A DNA stretch of 64,000 bases, from NCBI GenBank assembly GCA_963704075.1, contig CAVPGV010000010.1:83068-147067 (forward strand), written 5' to 3'. Origin of the DNA: JADKAV01 sp963704075. Lineage in GTDB: Bacteria > Actinomycetota > Actinomycetes > S36-B12 > UBA10799. Below the pieces are notes generated by a model. That model did no database searches, was not told where the DNA came from, and saw only the letters and a list, made by a program, of their open reading frames with translations. The position numbers were made by a program, and so were the translations under genes. This document shows positions 19,820-28,330 of this stretch, one piece after another; position 1 is the first letter of the stretch; each line of letters begins with the position of its first letter.

Positions 19820-20664
19820 GCAGGCGAGCCTACCGATGAGACCTCGGTGATCAGCCAGTCGAACGCCCCAAAGCCGCTGCGATCGCGCAGAGCCGCGAGT
19901 TCCGCCGCCTGTTGCGCGTCGGCCGGGGGCCGACCGGCGAGGACCCTGTGCTGCGGGATGACGCGGCCGCCGGTCCGTTCCCGGCACGATCGCAACTCCA
20001 CGCCGGCGCAGATGTCCGTGCACCCGTCGGGAACCGGCGGCGACCTGCGCCCGGCCCGGTGACCCACCGGCGCACCCGGGCGGAAATCCACCGCAATCGC
20101 CTCGCCCACCTCGACCGACGCGACCAGGTGCGCCCACACCTCGTCGCGGCTCCTGCCGACCAAGCCGGTGTCGCCGCCGGTCCACGTGTGCAGCCACTGC
20201 AGGTCGTCCGGCGCGGCCGGCCCGCCGAGGGTGAAGTCGGTCAGTTGTACGCGACCGTCCACCACGTATTCGGCGGGAACGTCGTCCAGGAACTCGTGCG
20301 CGAACATCAGGCCCGCGAACCGGGGCACACAGTCTGGTGCAACACCCTGGATCCAGCGCACCGGCAGGTCCACCGGCGCCGGACGGACGTCCACCCCCAC
20401 GAGGTGTGCCGCCGGGAATCCCAGGTTCAGCAGTTGTCGCAGCAGCAGGCCGTCGCCCGCCCCGACGTCCACGATCCAGGGGGCAGGGATCCCGTGGCGA
20501 CGTGCGGCGGCGCGGCAGCGTTCGAGGACGACCCTGGCCACGTGCTCACCGACGCCGATGGACGTGGCGAAGTGCTCCTCAGCGAGGTGACGCCGCGAGA
20601 AACCGTCAGCGGACTGATGGGTCCATTCGATTGCTTCGGACCAGGTCAGGCGTCGCGCATCCAT
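19816..20664 (-). CDS. SAM-dependent methyltransferase, MidA-like (COG1565)
   Basis: A 282-aa protein with an S-adenosylmethionine motif WIVDVGAGDGLLLRQLL (near residues 63-79) and MFAHEFLDDVPAEYVV, the conserved acidic loop of the MidA/NDUFAF7 family. The closing segment DGCTDICAGVEL matches the family DGSxDIT pattern. MidA relatives methylate an arginine of respiratory complex I in mitochondria. Here it sits in the pantothenate/NAD operon; the target is unknown. It is somewhat short but complete. Confidence 0.75.
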   Translation of the reverse strand: MDARRLTWSEAIEWTHQSADGFSRRHLAEEHFATSIGVGEHVARVVLERCRAAARRHGIPAPWIVDVGAGDGLLLRQLLNLGFPAAHLVGVDVRPAPVDLPVRWIQGVAPDCVPRFAGLMFAHEFLDDVPAEYVVDGRVQLTDFTLGGPAAPDDLQWLHTWTGGDTGLVGRSRDEVWAHLVASVEVGEAIAVDFRPGAPVGHRAGRRSPPVPDGCTDICAGVELRSCRERTGGRVIPQHRVLAGRPPADAQQAAELAALRDRSGFGAFDWLITEVSSVGSPA

Positions 20665-22097
20665 CGTGTGCTCCGGTCGGAGGCACGCGCGGCCCGCATG
20701 TGCACGATCTCATCGTCCAGCATGGCCTGCGCCTGCTCGAGCCCGAAGTGTTCCCACACCGCCACGATCCGTCCCGGTGGGAGATCGAGGTGGACGCTGG
20801 CCAGATCGAGGCTGCGTTCCCACGGACCCTGGGTCAGCCGCACGGACTGAACACGCGCGTGGTGCACGATCTGGGTCCGCCGGGTGACCCGTCCCCGCTT
20901 CAGCACCGCCACCTGGGAATCGACACCGGCGGCGAGGTGGCGCCACTGGATCGGCGACCGGCGACGGACCCTGCGCGGCGGCGTCTGCAACGGCACGTCC
21001 TGTGGCGCGGTCCCCGGCATGATGCGCGCGAAGAGTTCCTCGGCGACCGCCCGCGGTGCCACGGGCAGGAGCACTGATTCGGTGCCGGTGTCATCATCGT
21101 CCTTGGCCAGTCCGGCCACGGTGACGTACAGCCTGACCCACCCACGGCGGCGCCAGAAGAGCGGTTCGACGAACTCGACCGCCGACACCCGGCCCGGCGG
21201 GATGGTCCGGGCCTGGGTCTGCAGCAACCCGTGCCGAAGCCGCACACCATCGGGCGATTCGGCCACTGAGAAGTTGTACAACTGGCTGAACTCGGTGAAG
21301 ACCATCAGCAGTGGCACACCACCGAGGATGACGGTGAAGATGCCGCCCCAGCCGCTGGCCCAGACGGTCGATATCACGATCAGAATCGTCGCCAAGACAA
21401 GGAAGACGGTCACCGCGCGGAGCAGCAGCGAGACCAGCAGATCCTTCGTGGGAACCACCAGCAAGGGTTGTTCCGGGGCCTCGCCGGCGTCGTGCTCCAG
21501 GCCGGCGGACCGCGCGATGATCTCACTGCGCAAGGCATCGGCGTCGGCGACCGTCAAGTACTGCAGATCAGCACGCGAGTCACCCGCGCCCGCCACCTCG
21601 ATCCGCAGCGCCGCGAAACCGAACACCCGCGCCACCAGCGGCCGGTTGACGTCGACCGTCTGCAGACGGGACAGCTGCATGCGGCGTTCCTGATGGAACA
21701 CCACGCCGGACTGCACGCGCAGATCGCCGTCCTCGTCGAACCAGTAGGCAAGCCGGCGGTAGGCCAGGAACTCGTAGACCAACACGACCAGCGAGATCAG
21801 TAGGGTCAGCCCGATCAGGATCAGGATGCCGAAGGGTTGCGAAAGGATCGACTGACCGCCGGCGATGAGCATGAAGAAGAACAGCGCCGGGAGGTATGTC
21901 GACACCCGGACCAGTGGGGTCACCGGATGGACGTGACGCTTCGCCGTCGAGCCCGGCGGCACCTGATCCGGTGGTGCGGCGTGATCCGGCGGCGCGGGTT
22001 GGTACTGCGGCTCTGGTGGCGGCGGCGGGGAGGGTTCCGGGGCTGGTTGCGGATTTTGATCCAGACCCGGGTCCGGTTTGCGCGCGTCGTCGCTCAC
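20646..22097 (-). CDS. PH domain-containing membrane protein (YdbT-like)
   Basis: A 483-aa protein with a proline-rich cytoplasmic N-terminus (residues about 10-55), two transmembrane helix pairs (about 70-115 and 230-275), and repeated bacterial PH (bPH2/DUF304) domains, for example LAYWFDEDGDLRVQSGVVF and LFWRRRGWVRLYVTVAG. It pairs with a shorter bPH2 gene upstream by a 4-bp overlap, like the Bacillus ydbS-ydbT pair. The function is unknown, probably membrane-associated. The GTG at 22097 gives the conserved start. Confidence 0.82.
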   Translation of the reverse strand: MSDDARKPDPGLDQNPQPAPEPSPPPPPEPQYQPAPPDHAAPPDQVPPGSTAKRHVHPVTPLVRVSTYLPALFFFMLIAGGQSILSQPFGILILIGLTLLISLVVLVYEFLAYRRLAYWFDEDGDLRVQSGVVFHQERRMQLSRLQTVDVNRPLVARVFGFAALRIEVAGAGDSRADLQYLTVADADALRSEIIARSAGLEHDAGEAPEQPLLVVPTKDLLVSLLLRAVTVFLVLATILIVISTVWASGWGGIFTVILGGVPLLMVFTEFSQLYNFSVAESPDGVRLRHGLLQTQARTIPPGRVSAVEFVEPLFWRRRGWVRLYVTVAGLAKDDDDTGTESVLLPVAPRAVAEELFARIMPGTAPQDVPLQTPPRRVRRRSPIQWRHLAAGVDSQVAVLKRGRVTRRTQIVHHARVQSVRLTQGPWERSLDLASVHLDLPPGRIVAVWEHFGLEQAQAMLDDEIVHMRAARASDRSTRWMRDA

Positions 22098-22594
22098 AGC
22101 CCCGCCGAACGCTGCTCGCCCTTGGCCGCGAGCCGGTCGCGCAGTTGCGCCGCGACCTCTGGGGCGAGACCGGGGATGGCGGCATCTGAGGAGGCGGCGG
22201 CGGTGTGCAATTGCACCGATGTGAGTCCGAAGGCACGGTCGAGCGGGCCGGCGGTCACGTCGACGAATTGCAGCCGACCGTAGGGCACCACGACAAGCCG
22301 ACGGAACCAGATCCCGCTGCCCACGACAAGATCGTCGTCGCGCTCGGCGTACCCCCAGGAGCGGACACGTCGGCCCACCCACGGCCAGCCGATCACCAGG
22401 ATGGCAACGGCAGCCACGGCGATCAGGGCGGGGACCCACCGCGGCGCGGGGGTCAGGGCGACGACAATGGCCGCGATCAGCACCACTCCCGCGAACAGCG
22501 CGAGGATCAGCCGCCTGGCAACGATCAGCTTCGGAGACAGGGACTGCCAGATGCCACCACCGGGCCGAAACGCCACATCCACCTTGGAAGCCAT
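22094..22594 (-). CDS. PH domain-containing membrane protein (YdbS-like)
   Basis: A 166-aa protein with two transmembrane helices (about residues 25-70) followed by one bPH2 domain (DDDLVVGSGIWFRRLVVVPYGRLQFVD, read in parts, and LHTAAASSDAAIPGL). That last stretch is diagnostic of the family. The ATG at 22594 is 7 nt from a TAGACT -10 element, so this is the first gene of the pantothenate/NAD operon. Confidence 0.85.
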   Translation of the reverse strand: MASKVDVAFRPGGGIWQSLSPKLIVARRLILALFAGVVLIAAIVVALTPAPRWVPALIAVAAVAILVIGWPWVGRRVRSWGYAERDDDLVVGSGIWFRRLVVVPYGRLQFVDVTAGPLDRAFGLTSVQLHTAAASSDAAIPGLAPEVAAQLRDRLAAKGEQRSAGL

Positions 22595-22601
22595 GTCCCT
22601 G

Positions 22602-22607
22602 AGTCTA
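22602..22607 (-). promoter_or_regulatory. -10 element of the PH-panC-nadBC-coaX operon
   Basis: On the minus strand TAGACT stands 7 nt before the ATG at 22594, implying a leaderless or nearly leaderless transcript for the whole operon. Confidence 0.45.
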
Positions 22608-22674
22608 GGCCGCTTCGCCGCGGGGTCCAGGTTCGCGCCTGCGAGCGCCGTCCGATCTGACAGCATGGGCCCTC

Positions 22675-23697
22675 GTGGAGTTCCTCGACATCCCGTTACC
22701 GGCATCGCACCCCGCCGGGCACGGTTTGTTGCGCATCCGCGGAACCGTCGTCGACGGCACCGTCGAACGTGCTGAGGTCGTCACCGGACTGATGCACCGG
22801 GGCGCGGAGAAGTTGTTCGAGTCACGGGACTACCGGCAGATCCTCTCACTGGCCAACCGGCACGACTGGCTCAGCAGTTTCGACGGCGAACTCAGCGCCG
22901 CCAGAGTGATGGAAGAGGCCCTGGGCATCCCCGTCCCGCCCCGCGCCGAGGCTGCCCGGACCGCGATCAGTGAACTCTGCCGGGTCAACCATCACCTCTA
23001 CTGGCTCGGCGAGACGGTGGCGGCGCTCGGCGGAGAGGCGACGCGGCTGCGCGTGGCAAGGGCTGCTGTGACGCACGCGCTCGACCTCATCACCGGCGCT
23101 CGTATGCACCTGATGATCGTGCGGATCGGCGGGCTCAGTATGGACGTCACCGACGACTGGAGGTCCGATCTCCCGCTCGAGCTCGCTGCGCAGGCCGCGG
23201 TCGACTGCCTCGACGGGATCGCGGACCGCCTTGAGGGTGTGGCAGTCCTCACTCGGGAGCAGGCCGTCGAGTACGCGACCAGTGGCGTCGTCGCCCGTGC
23301 CAGCGGCTGGGCACGCGACCAGCGCGATCATGTGGGACCGGTGGTCGGCGAATCCGGTGATGCGGTAGCGCGCATGCAGTGCCTGGCACGTGAGGTGCAG
23401 GTCTCCTGCGAGTACCTCGGGGCACTGCACCTGCCCCCCGGCGAGGTCTCCACCAGACTTCCGCGGACGATCCGGCTGCCAGAAGGTGAGTACTACGGCG
23501 CCAGCGAGACCGCCTCCGGGGTCAACGGCTGGTGGATCGTCTCCCGCGGTGACGTCGTGCCGTGGCGGATGAAGATGCGCACCGCGAGTTTCAACAACGC
23601 TGCGGCCCTCGGAGCGTGCCTGCCCGGCACGCGGGTCGAGGATCTGCCGGTGGCCCTGATGAGTTTCCTGCTCGTCGCCGGGGACATGGACAAGTAG
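22675..23697 (+). CDS. Orphan NuoD-like NADH dehydrogenase subunit
   Basis: A 340-aa protein of the complex I 49-kDa/hydrogenase large subunit family: SHPAGHGLLRIRG, GLMHRGAEKLFESRDYRQIL, NRHDWLSSFDGEL, and CLPGTRVEDLPVALMSF near the end. No other nuo gene is nearby, so it is the stand-alone NuoD2 type known in actinobacteria. It cannot form complex I by itself. It is divergent from the PH/MidA operon, and MidA is a complex I assembly factor family, a suggestive link. Confidence 0.85.
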   Translation: MEFLDIPLPASHPAGHGLLRIRGTVVDGTVERAEVVTGLMHRGAEKLFESRDYRQILSLANRHDWLSSFDGELSAARVMEEALGIPVPPRAEAARTAISELCRVNHHLYWLGETVAALGGEATRLRVARAAVTHALDLITGARMHLMIVRIGGLSMDVTDDWRSDLPLELAAQAAVDCLDGIADRLEGVAVLTREQAVEYATSGVVARASGWARDQRDHVGPVVGESGDAVARMQCLAREVQVSCEYLGALHLPPGEVSTRLPRTIRLPEGEYYGASETASGVNGWWIVSRGDVVPWRMKMRTASFNNAAALGACLPGTRVEDLPVALMSFLLVAGDMDK

Positions 23698-23955
23698 GGA
23701 CGCGGGCCTTTCATCGCGCCCTTGGGCGAACCCCAGGTCAACAACCGCACTGAGCGGGTTCGCGAACGCATGGGCGCGAAGCACGATTCAGCGCCCGCCC
23801 GGGACGGAGTGTGCGAACATCTGTGCACTCAATCAGCAAATAGCTGCAACTTCCCGGACAACCTCCGCACCGAACGCCAGCCGGGCTGTCGTCGTACCCA
23901 CCGCAACTCAGCGCACGAAGCCGCGCCCAGCCACCTGCAGCGAAGCACCCCAGCG

Positions 23956-24909
23956 TCAGGACAGCAGCCCCTGCTCGGTGAGCCACTGCTCGGCGACCTT
24001 CTGCGGAGACTGCCGATCGATCTCGACCTGCGAGTTCAGTTGCTGCAGCTCATCGGTGGTCAGGGCAGCTGAGACCTCGTTGAGGGCCGTCGTGATCGTG
24101 TCCGTCACGGCGGGCGTGTACAGCGCGGGCAGGATGTTCTCCGCGGTCTGCAAACCCTTGTCGTCCTCCAGCACCACCAGGTCGTTCGCCGCGACGGAAC
24201 CCGATGACGAGAACACCAACCCGACGTTCACCTTGTCCTGCTTGAGGGCCTGGATGGTCAGCGGACCACCGGCGTCGAGCGGAACGAACGAGCCGACGTC
24301 GACGTTGTAGGTCTCTTCGAGCCCGGGCTGGCAGAACGGCCGCTTCGGGCACTCGGGCGGGCCCCCCAGGGTGATCGGGGACTGCTGCGAGTAGGTTCCC
24401 AACTCGCTGAGCGTGGACAGCCCGTTCTGGTCGGCGAACGCCTGGGTGACGGCGAACGCGTTCTGGTCCTGGGCGGCCGACGGCTCGAGCAGGGTCAGAT
24501 CCATGGGTTCGGCGAGCTTCTGCGCCTCCGCGTAGGTCGCCTGGGCATCGCCGGTGGCGATCTGCGCGGCGTCCGTGCCGTTGGCCTCCTTGTTGAGGAA
24601 CTCGGTGAGGCTGCCCAGGTACTCGGGGGTCAACTGCACCTCACCCTGCTCGAGCGCGGGGATGATCACCTCGCGGGTGGTGAGTTCCTTGATCGAGGCT
24701 TCCACCCCGTTGGCCTGCAAGACCTGTTGATACATCGAGGCCAGGATCTTGGTCTCGGAGAAGTTCGTGGTAGCAACCACGATCGGACCGCCACCGCCGC
24801 CGGGCGAGGCGCCATCGGTCGAATCACCGCTGTCCGACGAACACCCCGTGATCACGAGGGCTGCCGCCGCCAGAAGTGCCAGTTTTGCTGTCCGTCGTCC
24901 AGGAATCAT
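23956..24909 (-). CDS. opuCC: Glycine betaine/choline ABC transporter lipoprotein
   Basis: A 317-aa substrate-binding protein of the OpuAC family. It has a lipoprotein signal (LALLAAAALVITGCSS, lipobox cysteine near residue 22) and the quaternary-amine pocket blocks TTNFSETKILASMYQQVL and VQLTPEYLGSLTEFL. It captures compatible solutes such as glycine betaine or carnitine outside the membrane. It follows two permease genes by 46 bp and ends the operon. Confidence 0.88.
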   Translation of the reverse strand: MIPGRRTAKLALLAAAALVITGCSSDSGDSTDGASPGGGGGPIVVATTNFSETKILASMYQQVLQANGVEASIKELTTREVIIPALEQGEVQLTPEYLGSLTEFLNKEANGTDAAQIATGDAQATYAEAQKLAEPMDLTLLEPSAAQDQNAFAVTQAFADQNGLSTLSELGTYSQQSPITLGGPPECPKRPFCQPGLEETYNVDVGSFVPLDAGGPLTIQALKQDKVNVGLVFSSSGSVAANDLVVLEDDKGLQTAENILPALYTPAVTDTITTALNEVSAALTTDELQQLNSQVEIDRQSPQKVAEQWLTEQGLLS

Positions 24910-24955
24910 TCGCCCATACAACCACAAACGACCGTGATGACGTCAACGACGCCGG

Positions 24956-25666
24956 TCACGCAGGGGCGGGGGCCGCCGGAATCTCCTGGGCCTCGATCTC
25001 TGAACGGGTCAACAATCGCAGTCCCTTCGGCGTCACGGTGCGCTGAACGAATGCCATCACGAGTTCAGCCAGCACCGCCAACAGGGCAGTCAGGATCGCG
25101 CCAGCCAGGATCAGCGTGTTGTCCTGCAGTGCGAAACCGTCGACGACGTAGCGTCCCAGCCCACCACTGCCGACCAGGGCCGCCAAGGATGCTGTTGCCA
25201 CGACCTGCACAGTCGCGGTCCGGACCCCAGCCGCGATCAAGGGAACCGCCAGGGGTATCTCGACCTTGGTCAGGATGCCGGTGCCTCCCATCCCCATACC
25301 GCGGGCGGCATCCTGCACCTCGTCATCCACTGAGGCGATCCCCGTGTAGGTGTTGGTCAGTAGCGGGGGGATGGCGAACAGGGCCAATGCCAGCACGGCC
25401 GCGAGGTTGCCGATACCGATCGACGGGATGGAGGCCAGGATGGTCAACACGCCGAGTGTCGGGACCGCCCGTCCCACGTTGCCGACGTTCGTGGCCAGGA
25501 ACGCACCTTTGCGCAGATGGCCCAGCGTCAGGGCCACAGGCAGCGCGACGACCAGCGCGATGGCCATGGCGAAGAAGCTGATCTGGATCTGCTCCCAGGT
25601 TCGCACCGGGATCCCGTTCTCCCCGGTCCAGTTGGCCGGGTCGGTGAACCACGAGATGAGATTCAT
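24956..25666 (-). CDS. OpuC-type ABC transporter permease
   Basis: A 236-aa permease with five to six transmembrane helices and the EAA loop (ARGMGMGGTGILTKVEIPLAVPLI). It begins MNLISWFTDPANWTGENGIP and overlaps the second permease by 4 bp (ATGA). The C-terminus has a charged tail ending PAAPAPA. It forms the membrane channel of the osmoprotectant importer together with the next gene. Confidence 0.88.
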   Translation of the reverse strand: MNLISWFTDPANWTGENGIPVRTWEQIQISFFAMAIALVVALPVALTLGHLRKGAFLATNVGNVGRAVPTLGVLTILASIPSIGIGNLAAVLALALFAIPPLLTNTYTGIASVDDEVQDAARGMGMGGTGILTKVEIPLAVPLIAAGVRTATVQVVATASLAALVGSGGLGRYVVDGFALQDNTLILAGAILTALLAVLAELVMAFVQRTVTPKGLRLLTRSEIEAQEIPAAPAPA

Positions 25667-26343
25667 CAGGTCGCCTGCTTCCTGGTCCAGGGCACGCTGA
25701 CGCGTTCGATCACCAGCAGCAGAACCTCGAACAGGACCGCCAGCAGGACGCAGCACACCGTCGCGGTCAGGATCTGTGCGTGCCAGAAGTTGTTCTGGAA
25801 GCCCGACAGGATCAACGTCCCGAACCCGCCGTACCCGACCAGCGCCCCGATCGTGACCATGCCGACCGTGCTGACCGTGGCGATGCGAATTCCCGCCAGG
25901 ATCGTGGGCAGCGCCAATGGCAGCGAGACCCGTGTCAGGATCTGCCGATCCGTCAAACCCATCCCGTTGGCGGCGTCCAGGACGTCAGCGGGCACCTCCT
26001 GCAGTCCGACCACCATGTTCCGCAGGACCACGAGCAGCGCGTACACGGCCAGCGCGATGATCACCGTCCACGGGCTGAGCCCGAAGACCGGCCAAAGCAG
26101 GGAGATCAGCGCCAGGGAGGGAATCGTGTACAGAACCCCGGAGAGCCCAAGGATCGGACCGGACAGTTTCGGTGACCTCCGGATCAGCATCGCCAACGGG
26201 ACCGCGACGACCACCGCGAGGATCACGGATCCGACGGTGAGGTAGATGTGCTCTTGCCCCGCAGCCACCAATTCCGACCAGTTGTCCTGCACGTAGGACC
26301 ACGAGATCCACGGATTGCTCGCATCCGCGACTGTCGCCGACAT
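25666..26343 (-). CDS. OpuC-type ABC transporter permease
   Basis: A 225-aa permease with five to six transmembrane helices. Its EAA loop is LDAANGMGLTDRQILTRVSLPLALP. The SGVLYTIPSLALISLLWPVFG block matches OpuCB/ProW-like proteins, where the IPSLA segment is conserved. It is the first gene of the permease operon, with a TACGGT -10 element 7 nt before the ATG. It is divergent from the ATPase gene. Confidence 0.88.
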   Translation of the reverse strand: MSATVADASNPWISWSYVQDNWSELVAAGQEHIYLTVGSVILAVVVAVPLAMLIRRSPKLSGPILGLSGVLYTIPSLALISLLWPVFGLSPWTVIIALAVYALLVVLRNMVVGLQEVPADVLDAANGMGLTDRQILTRVSLPLALPTILAGIRIATVSTVGMVTIGALVGYGGFGTLILSGFQNNFWHAQILTATVCCVLLAVLFEVLLLVIERVSVPWTRKQAT

Positions 26344-26350
26344 GTGCTCG

Positions 26351-26356
26351 ACCGTA
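26351..26356 (-). promoter_or_regulatory. -10 element of the OpuC permease operon
   Basis: TACGGT on the minus strand ends 7 nt before the permease ATG at 26343. Together with TACCGT at 26400-26405 on the plus strand it makes a compact 70-bp divergent promoter. Confidence 0.45.
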
Positions 26357-26399
26357 GCGCAGGAAGGCCGCAGAAGTCACCGAGCACCGGCTTCTGCGG

Positions 26400-26405
26400 T
26401 ACCGT
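26400..26405 (+). promoter_or_regulatory. -10 element of the OpuC ATPase gene
   Basis: TACCGT ends 8 nt before the ATG at 26414; the short interval also contains CAGGAG, so a very short leader or leaderless start is expected. Confidence 0.4.
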
Positions 26406-26413
26406 CAGGAGCC

Positions 26414-27361
26414 ATGATCTCGCTGCAGGACGTCACCAAGCAGTACCCGGACGGCACCGTCGCTGTCCACGACCTCACGCTGGAGGTCGATGAGGGGGTG
26501 ATCTGCGCACTCGTCGGACCGTCGGGGTGCGGCAAGACCACCACGATGCGGATGATCAACCGGTTGATCGAGCCCACGGGCGGCACGATCCAGGTGGCCG
26601 GTGAGGATGTGACGTCGTTGGACGTGCAGGAGTTGCGCCGACGCATCGGGTACGTCATCCAGAACTCGGGCTTGTTCCCCCACTACACCGTGCGCAAGAA
26701 CGTGGGCACCGTATGTCGCTTGCTGGGATGGGACAAGCAGAAGATCGCGGCACGCGTCGACGAGATGCTGGAACTGGTCGACCTGGAGCCGGACACGTTC
26801 GGCGACCGGTACCCCCACCAACTGTCGGGTGGCCAGAAGCAGCGGGTGGGGGTGGCCCGGGCGCTGGCCGCGGATCCCCCGGTGATGCTCATGGACGAGC
26901 CTTTCGGCGCCGTAGACCCGATCGCGCGTGAGCGGCTCCAGGACGAGTTCCTGGCGTTGCATGCGCGCATGCGCAAGACCGTGGTCCTGGTGACTCACGA
27001 CATCGATGAAGCGGTGAAACTCGGGGACCGCATCGCGGTGCTCAAGCAGGGTGGGTATCTGGAGCAGTACGACCGGCCGGCGGCGGTGCTGGGGTTCCCC
27101 ACCAGCGACTTCGTGGCCGATTTCGTGGGATCCGACCGGGCCATCAAACGCCTGCGGGTCAGCCCCATCCCGGTGTCCGCGTTGGGCGACGAGACCGTGG
27201 CGCCCGGCCCCGGCGTGATCGAGGTCGCGCAGGACGCCTCCATGTACGACCTGCTGGCCGCGGTGCTGCAAGCCGAATCCAGCCTGGCGCGTATCACACC
27301 GGGCGGCCAGGCCGTGCGCGTCGGGGACATCGACCGCTTGATGGAGGCGTCGCGCCCGTAG
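26414..27361 (+). CDS. opuCA: OpuC-type ABC transporter ATPase
   Basis: A 315-aa ATPase: Walker A GPSGCGKTT (residues about 34-42), Q-loop VIQNSGLFPH, signature LSGGQKQRVGVARAL, Walker B VMLMDEPFGAVDP, and H-loop LVTHDIDEA. The C-terminal 80 residues form a degenerate CBS-like region, as in OpuCA/ProV proteins where it senses ionic strength. It is divergent from its permease operon rather than in it. Confidence 0.9.
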   Translation: MISLQDVTKQYPDGTVAVHDLTLEVDEGVICALVGPSGCGKTTTMRMINRLIEPTGGTIQVAGEDVTSLDVQELRRRIGYVIQNSGLFPHYTVRKNVGTVCRLLGWDKQKIAARVDEMLELVDLEPDTFGDRYPHQLSGGQKQRVGVARALAADPPVMLMDEPFGAVDPIARERLQDEFLALHARMRKTVVLVTHDIDEAVKLGDRIAVLKQGGYLEQYDRPAAVLGFPTSDFVADFVGSDRAIKRLRVSPIPVSALGDETVAPGPGVIEVAQDASMYDLLAAVLQAESSLARITPGGQAVRVGDIDRLMEASRP

Positions 27362-27363
27362 GC

Positions 27364-27525
27364 GCAGGCTGACCGGTGGCGCAAGCTGACCGGTGGCCAA
27401 AGCCAGCCGTTGGAGTTGGGCACAACCGTTGGAGATACGCACGGGGGTTGGAGTTGCGCGGCCGTTGCAAGTCCAACGGTTGTACCTGAGTCCAACGGCT
27501 GTGCAGAAGTCCAACGGTTGCGCGG
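27364..27525. repeat. 19-bp palindromic array, locus C
   Basis: Units 27409-27427 (GTTGGAGTTGGGCACAACC) and 27428-27446, a 31-bp centre 27447-27477 (GTTGGAG-N18-TCCAAC), and inverted units 27478-27496 and 27497-27515. In front of it a 17-bp sequence ending CTGACCGGTGGC occurs twice (27364-27398). It fills the space between the convergent ends of the ABC ATPase and the next gene, where a terminator would be expected. Confidence 0.85.
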
Positions 27526-27535
27526 AAGCCGCCCG

Positions 27536-27820
27536 TCAGCTCTTCTCGTGCTCCCGAATGTAGGTCGCGTACCGCGCCACGAACAACGGCTCCATGTCGC
27601 CCACCTTGTCGTGACCGAACGCCTCCTTCGCCGCGGACATCAGCCCCAGCAGAGACCCGGAGATGTCGCCGAGGGATCCGCCTTCGTCCGAGACGTTCTC
27701 CAACGCCGGAGTGTGGGTCAGCAAGTCGTAGAAGAATCCGATGTCATGGCGCTTTTCGGCAAGTTCGAAAGCCCGATGGCGCAGTTCTTCGTACGGGAGA
27801 TCCTCGAGGGCATCGGCCAT
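27536..27820 (-). CDS. Small conserved hypothetical protein
   Basis: A 94-aa acidic, helix-rich protein (MADALEDLPYEELRHRAFEL, then FFYDLLTHTPALEN). It has no membrane segment and no known motif; it appears to be a family found in actinobacteria but I cannot name it. It is the last gene of the fol cluster strand, 10 bp after DUF3180. Confidence 0.65.
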   Translation of the reverse strand: MADALEDLPYEELRHRAFELAEKRHDIGFFYDLLTHTPALENVSDEGGSLGDISGSLLGLMSAAKEAFGHDKVGDMEPLFVARYATYIREHEKS

Positions 27821-27829
27821 GGACCGACT

Positions 27830-28330
27830 CTATCGGACCCTCGGATGTACCCAATCGGCTGCTGAGTCGGTGTCCGTGGTGCCGTCGTCATCATCGTCGC
27901 CATCGCCCTTGATACGGCAGATCCGCTCCAGCCACAACGCCGCCGCGACCATCAGCAGACCGGCCACGATCGCCGCGATGGATGCGAATCCGCGCTCCCG
28001 AGCGGCGAGGATGTACCACTGACCGGCGAACCACACGAGGAACCCGGTGTAGACGCCGGTCGCAATCGCACCTGTGCGGGAGGCGGCCATCGCCAGAGCA
28101 GCCGTGCGTGCGGCTACGAACGGGTCGACCGGGCCCTCACGGATGCGCTTGCGGATGCCCAGCGCCCAGAAGAACAACGCCAGGGCCAGAATCGCCAGGG
28201 TGGCGGGGGCGGTCCAGACGACGGGCACACTGCGCCCGGCGATGTCGTCCACGAGGTCGGCGAGCACCCAACCCGCCACGGCACTGACGACACCGAGGGT
28301 GATCAGCAGTCGGGCACTGGTTGGAGTCAC
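27830..28330 (-). CDS. DUF3180 membrane protein
   Basis: A 166-aa protein with four transmembrane helices and an acidic tail (GDGDDDDDG). The segment TAALAMAASRTGAIATGVYTGF is the hallmark of DUF3180, a family encoded directly after folK in actinobacteria, as here with a 4-bp overlap. The function is unknown. Confidence 0.88.
   Translation of the reverse strand: MTPTSARLLITLGVVSAVAGWVLADLVDDIAGRSVPVVWTAPATLAILALALFFWALGIRKRIREGPVDPFVAARTAALAMAASRTGAIATGVYTGFLVWFAGQWYILAARERGFASIAAIVAGLLMVAAALWLERICRIKGDGDDDDDGTTDTDSAADWVHPRVR

Noticed and set aside
23698..23955. tRNA or other RNA gene in the NuoD-OpuC gap
   Set aside because: No cloverleaf pattern or CCA-adjacent structure could be recognised on either strand.
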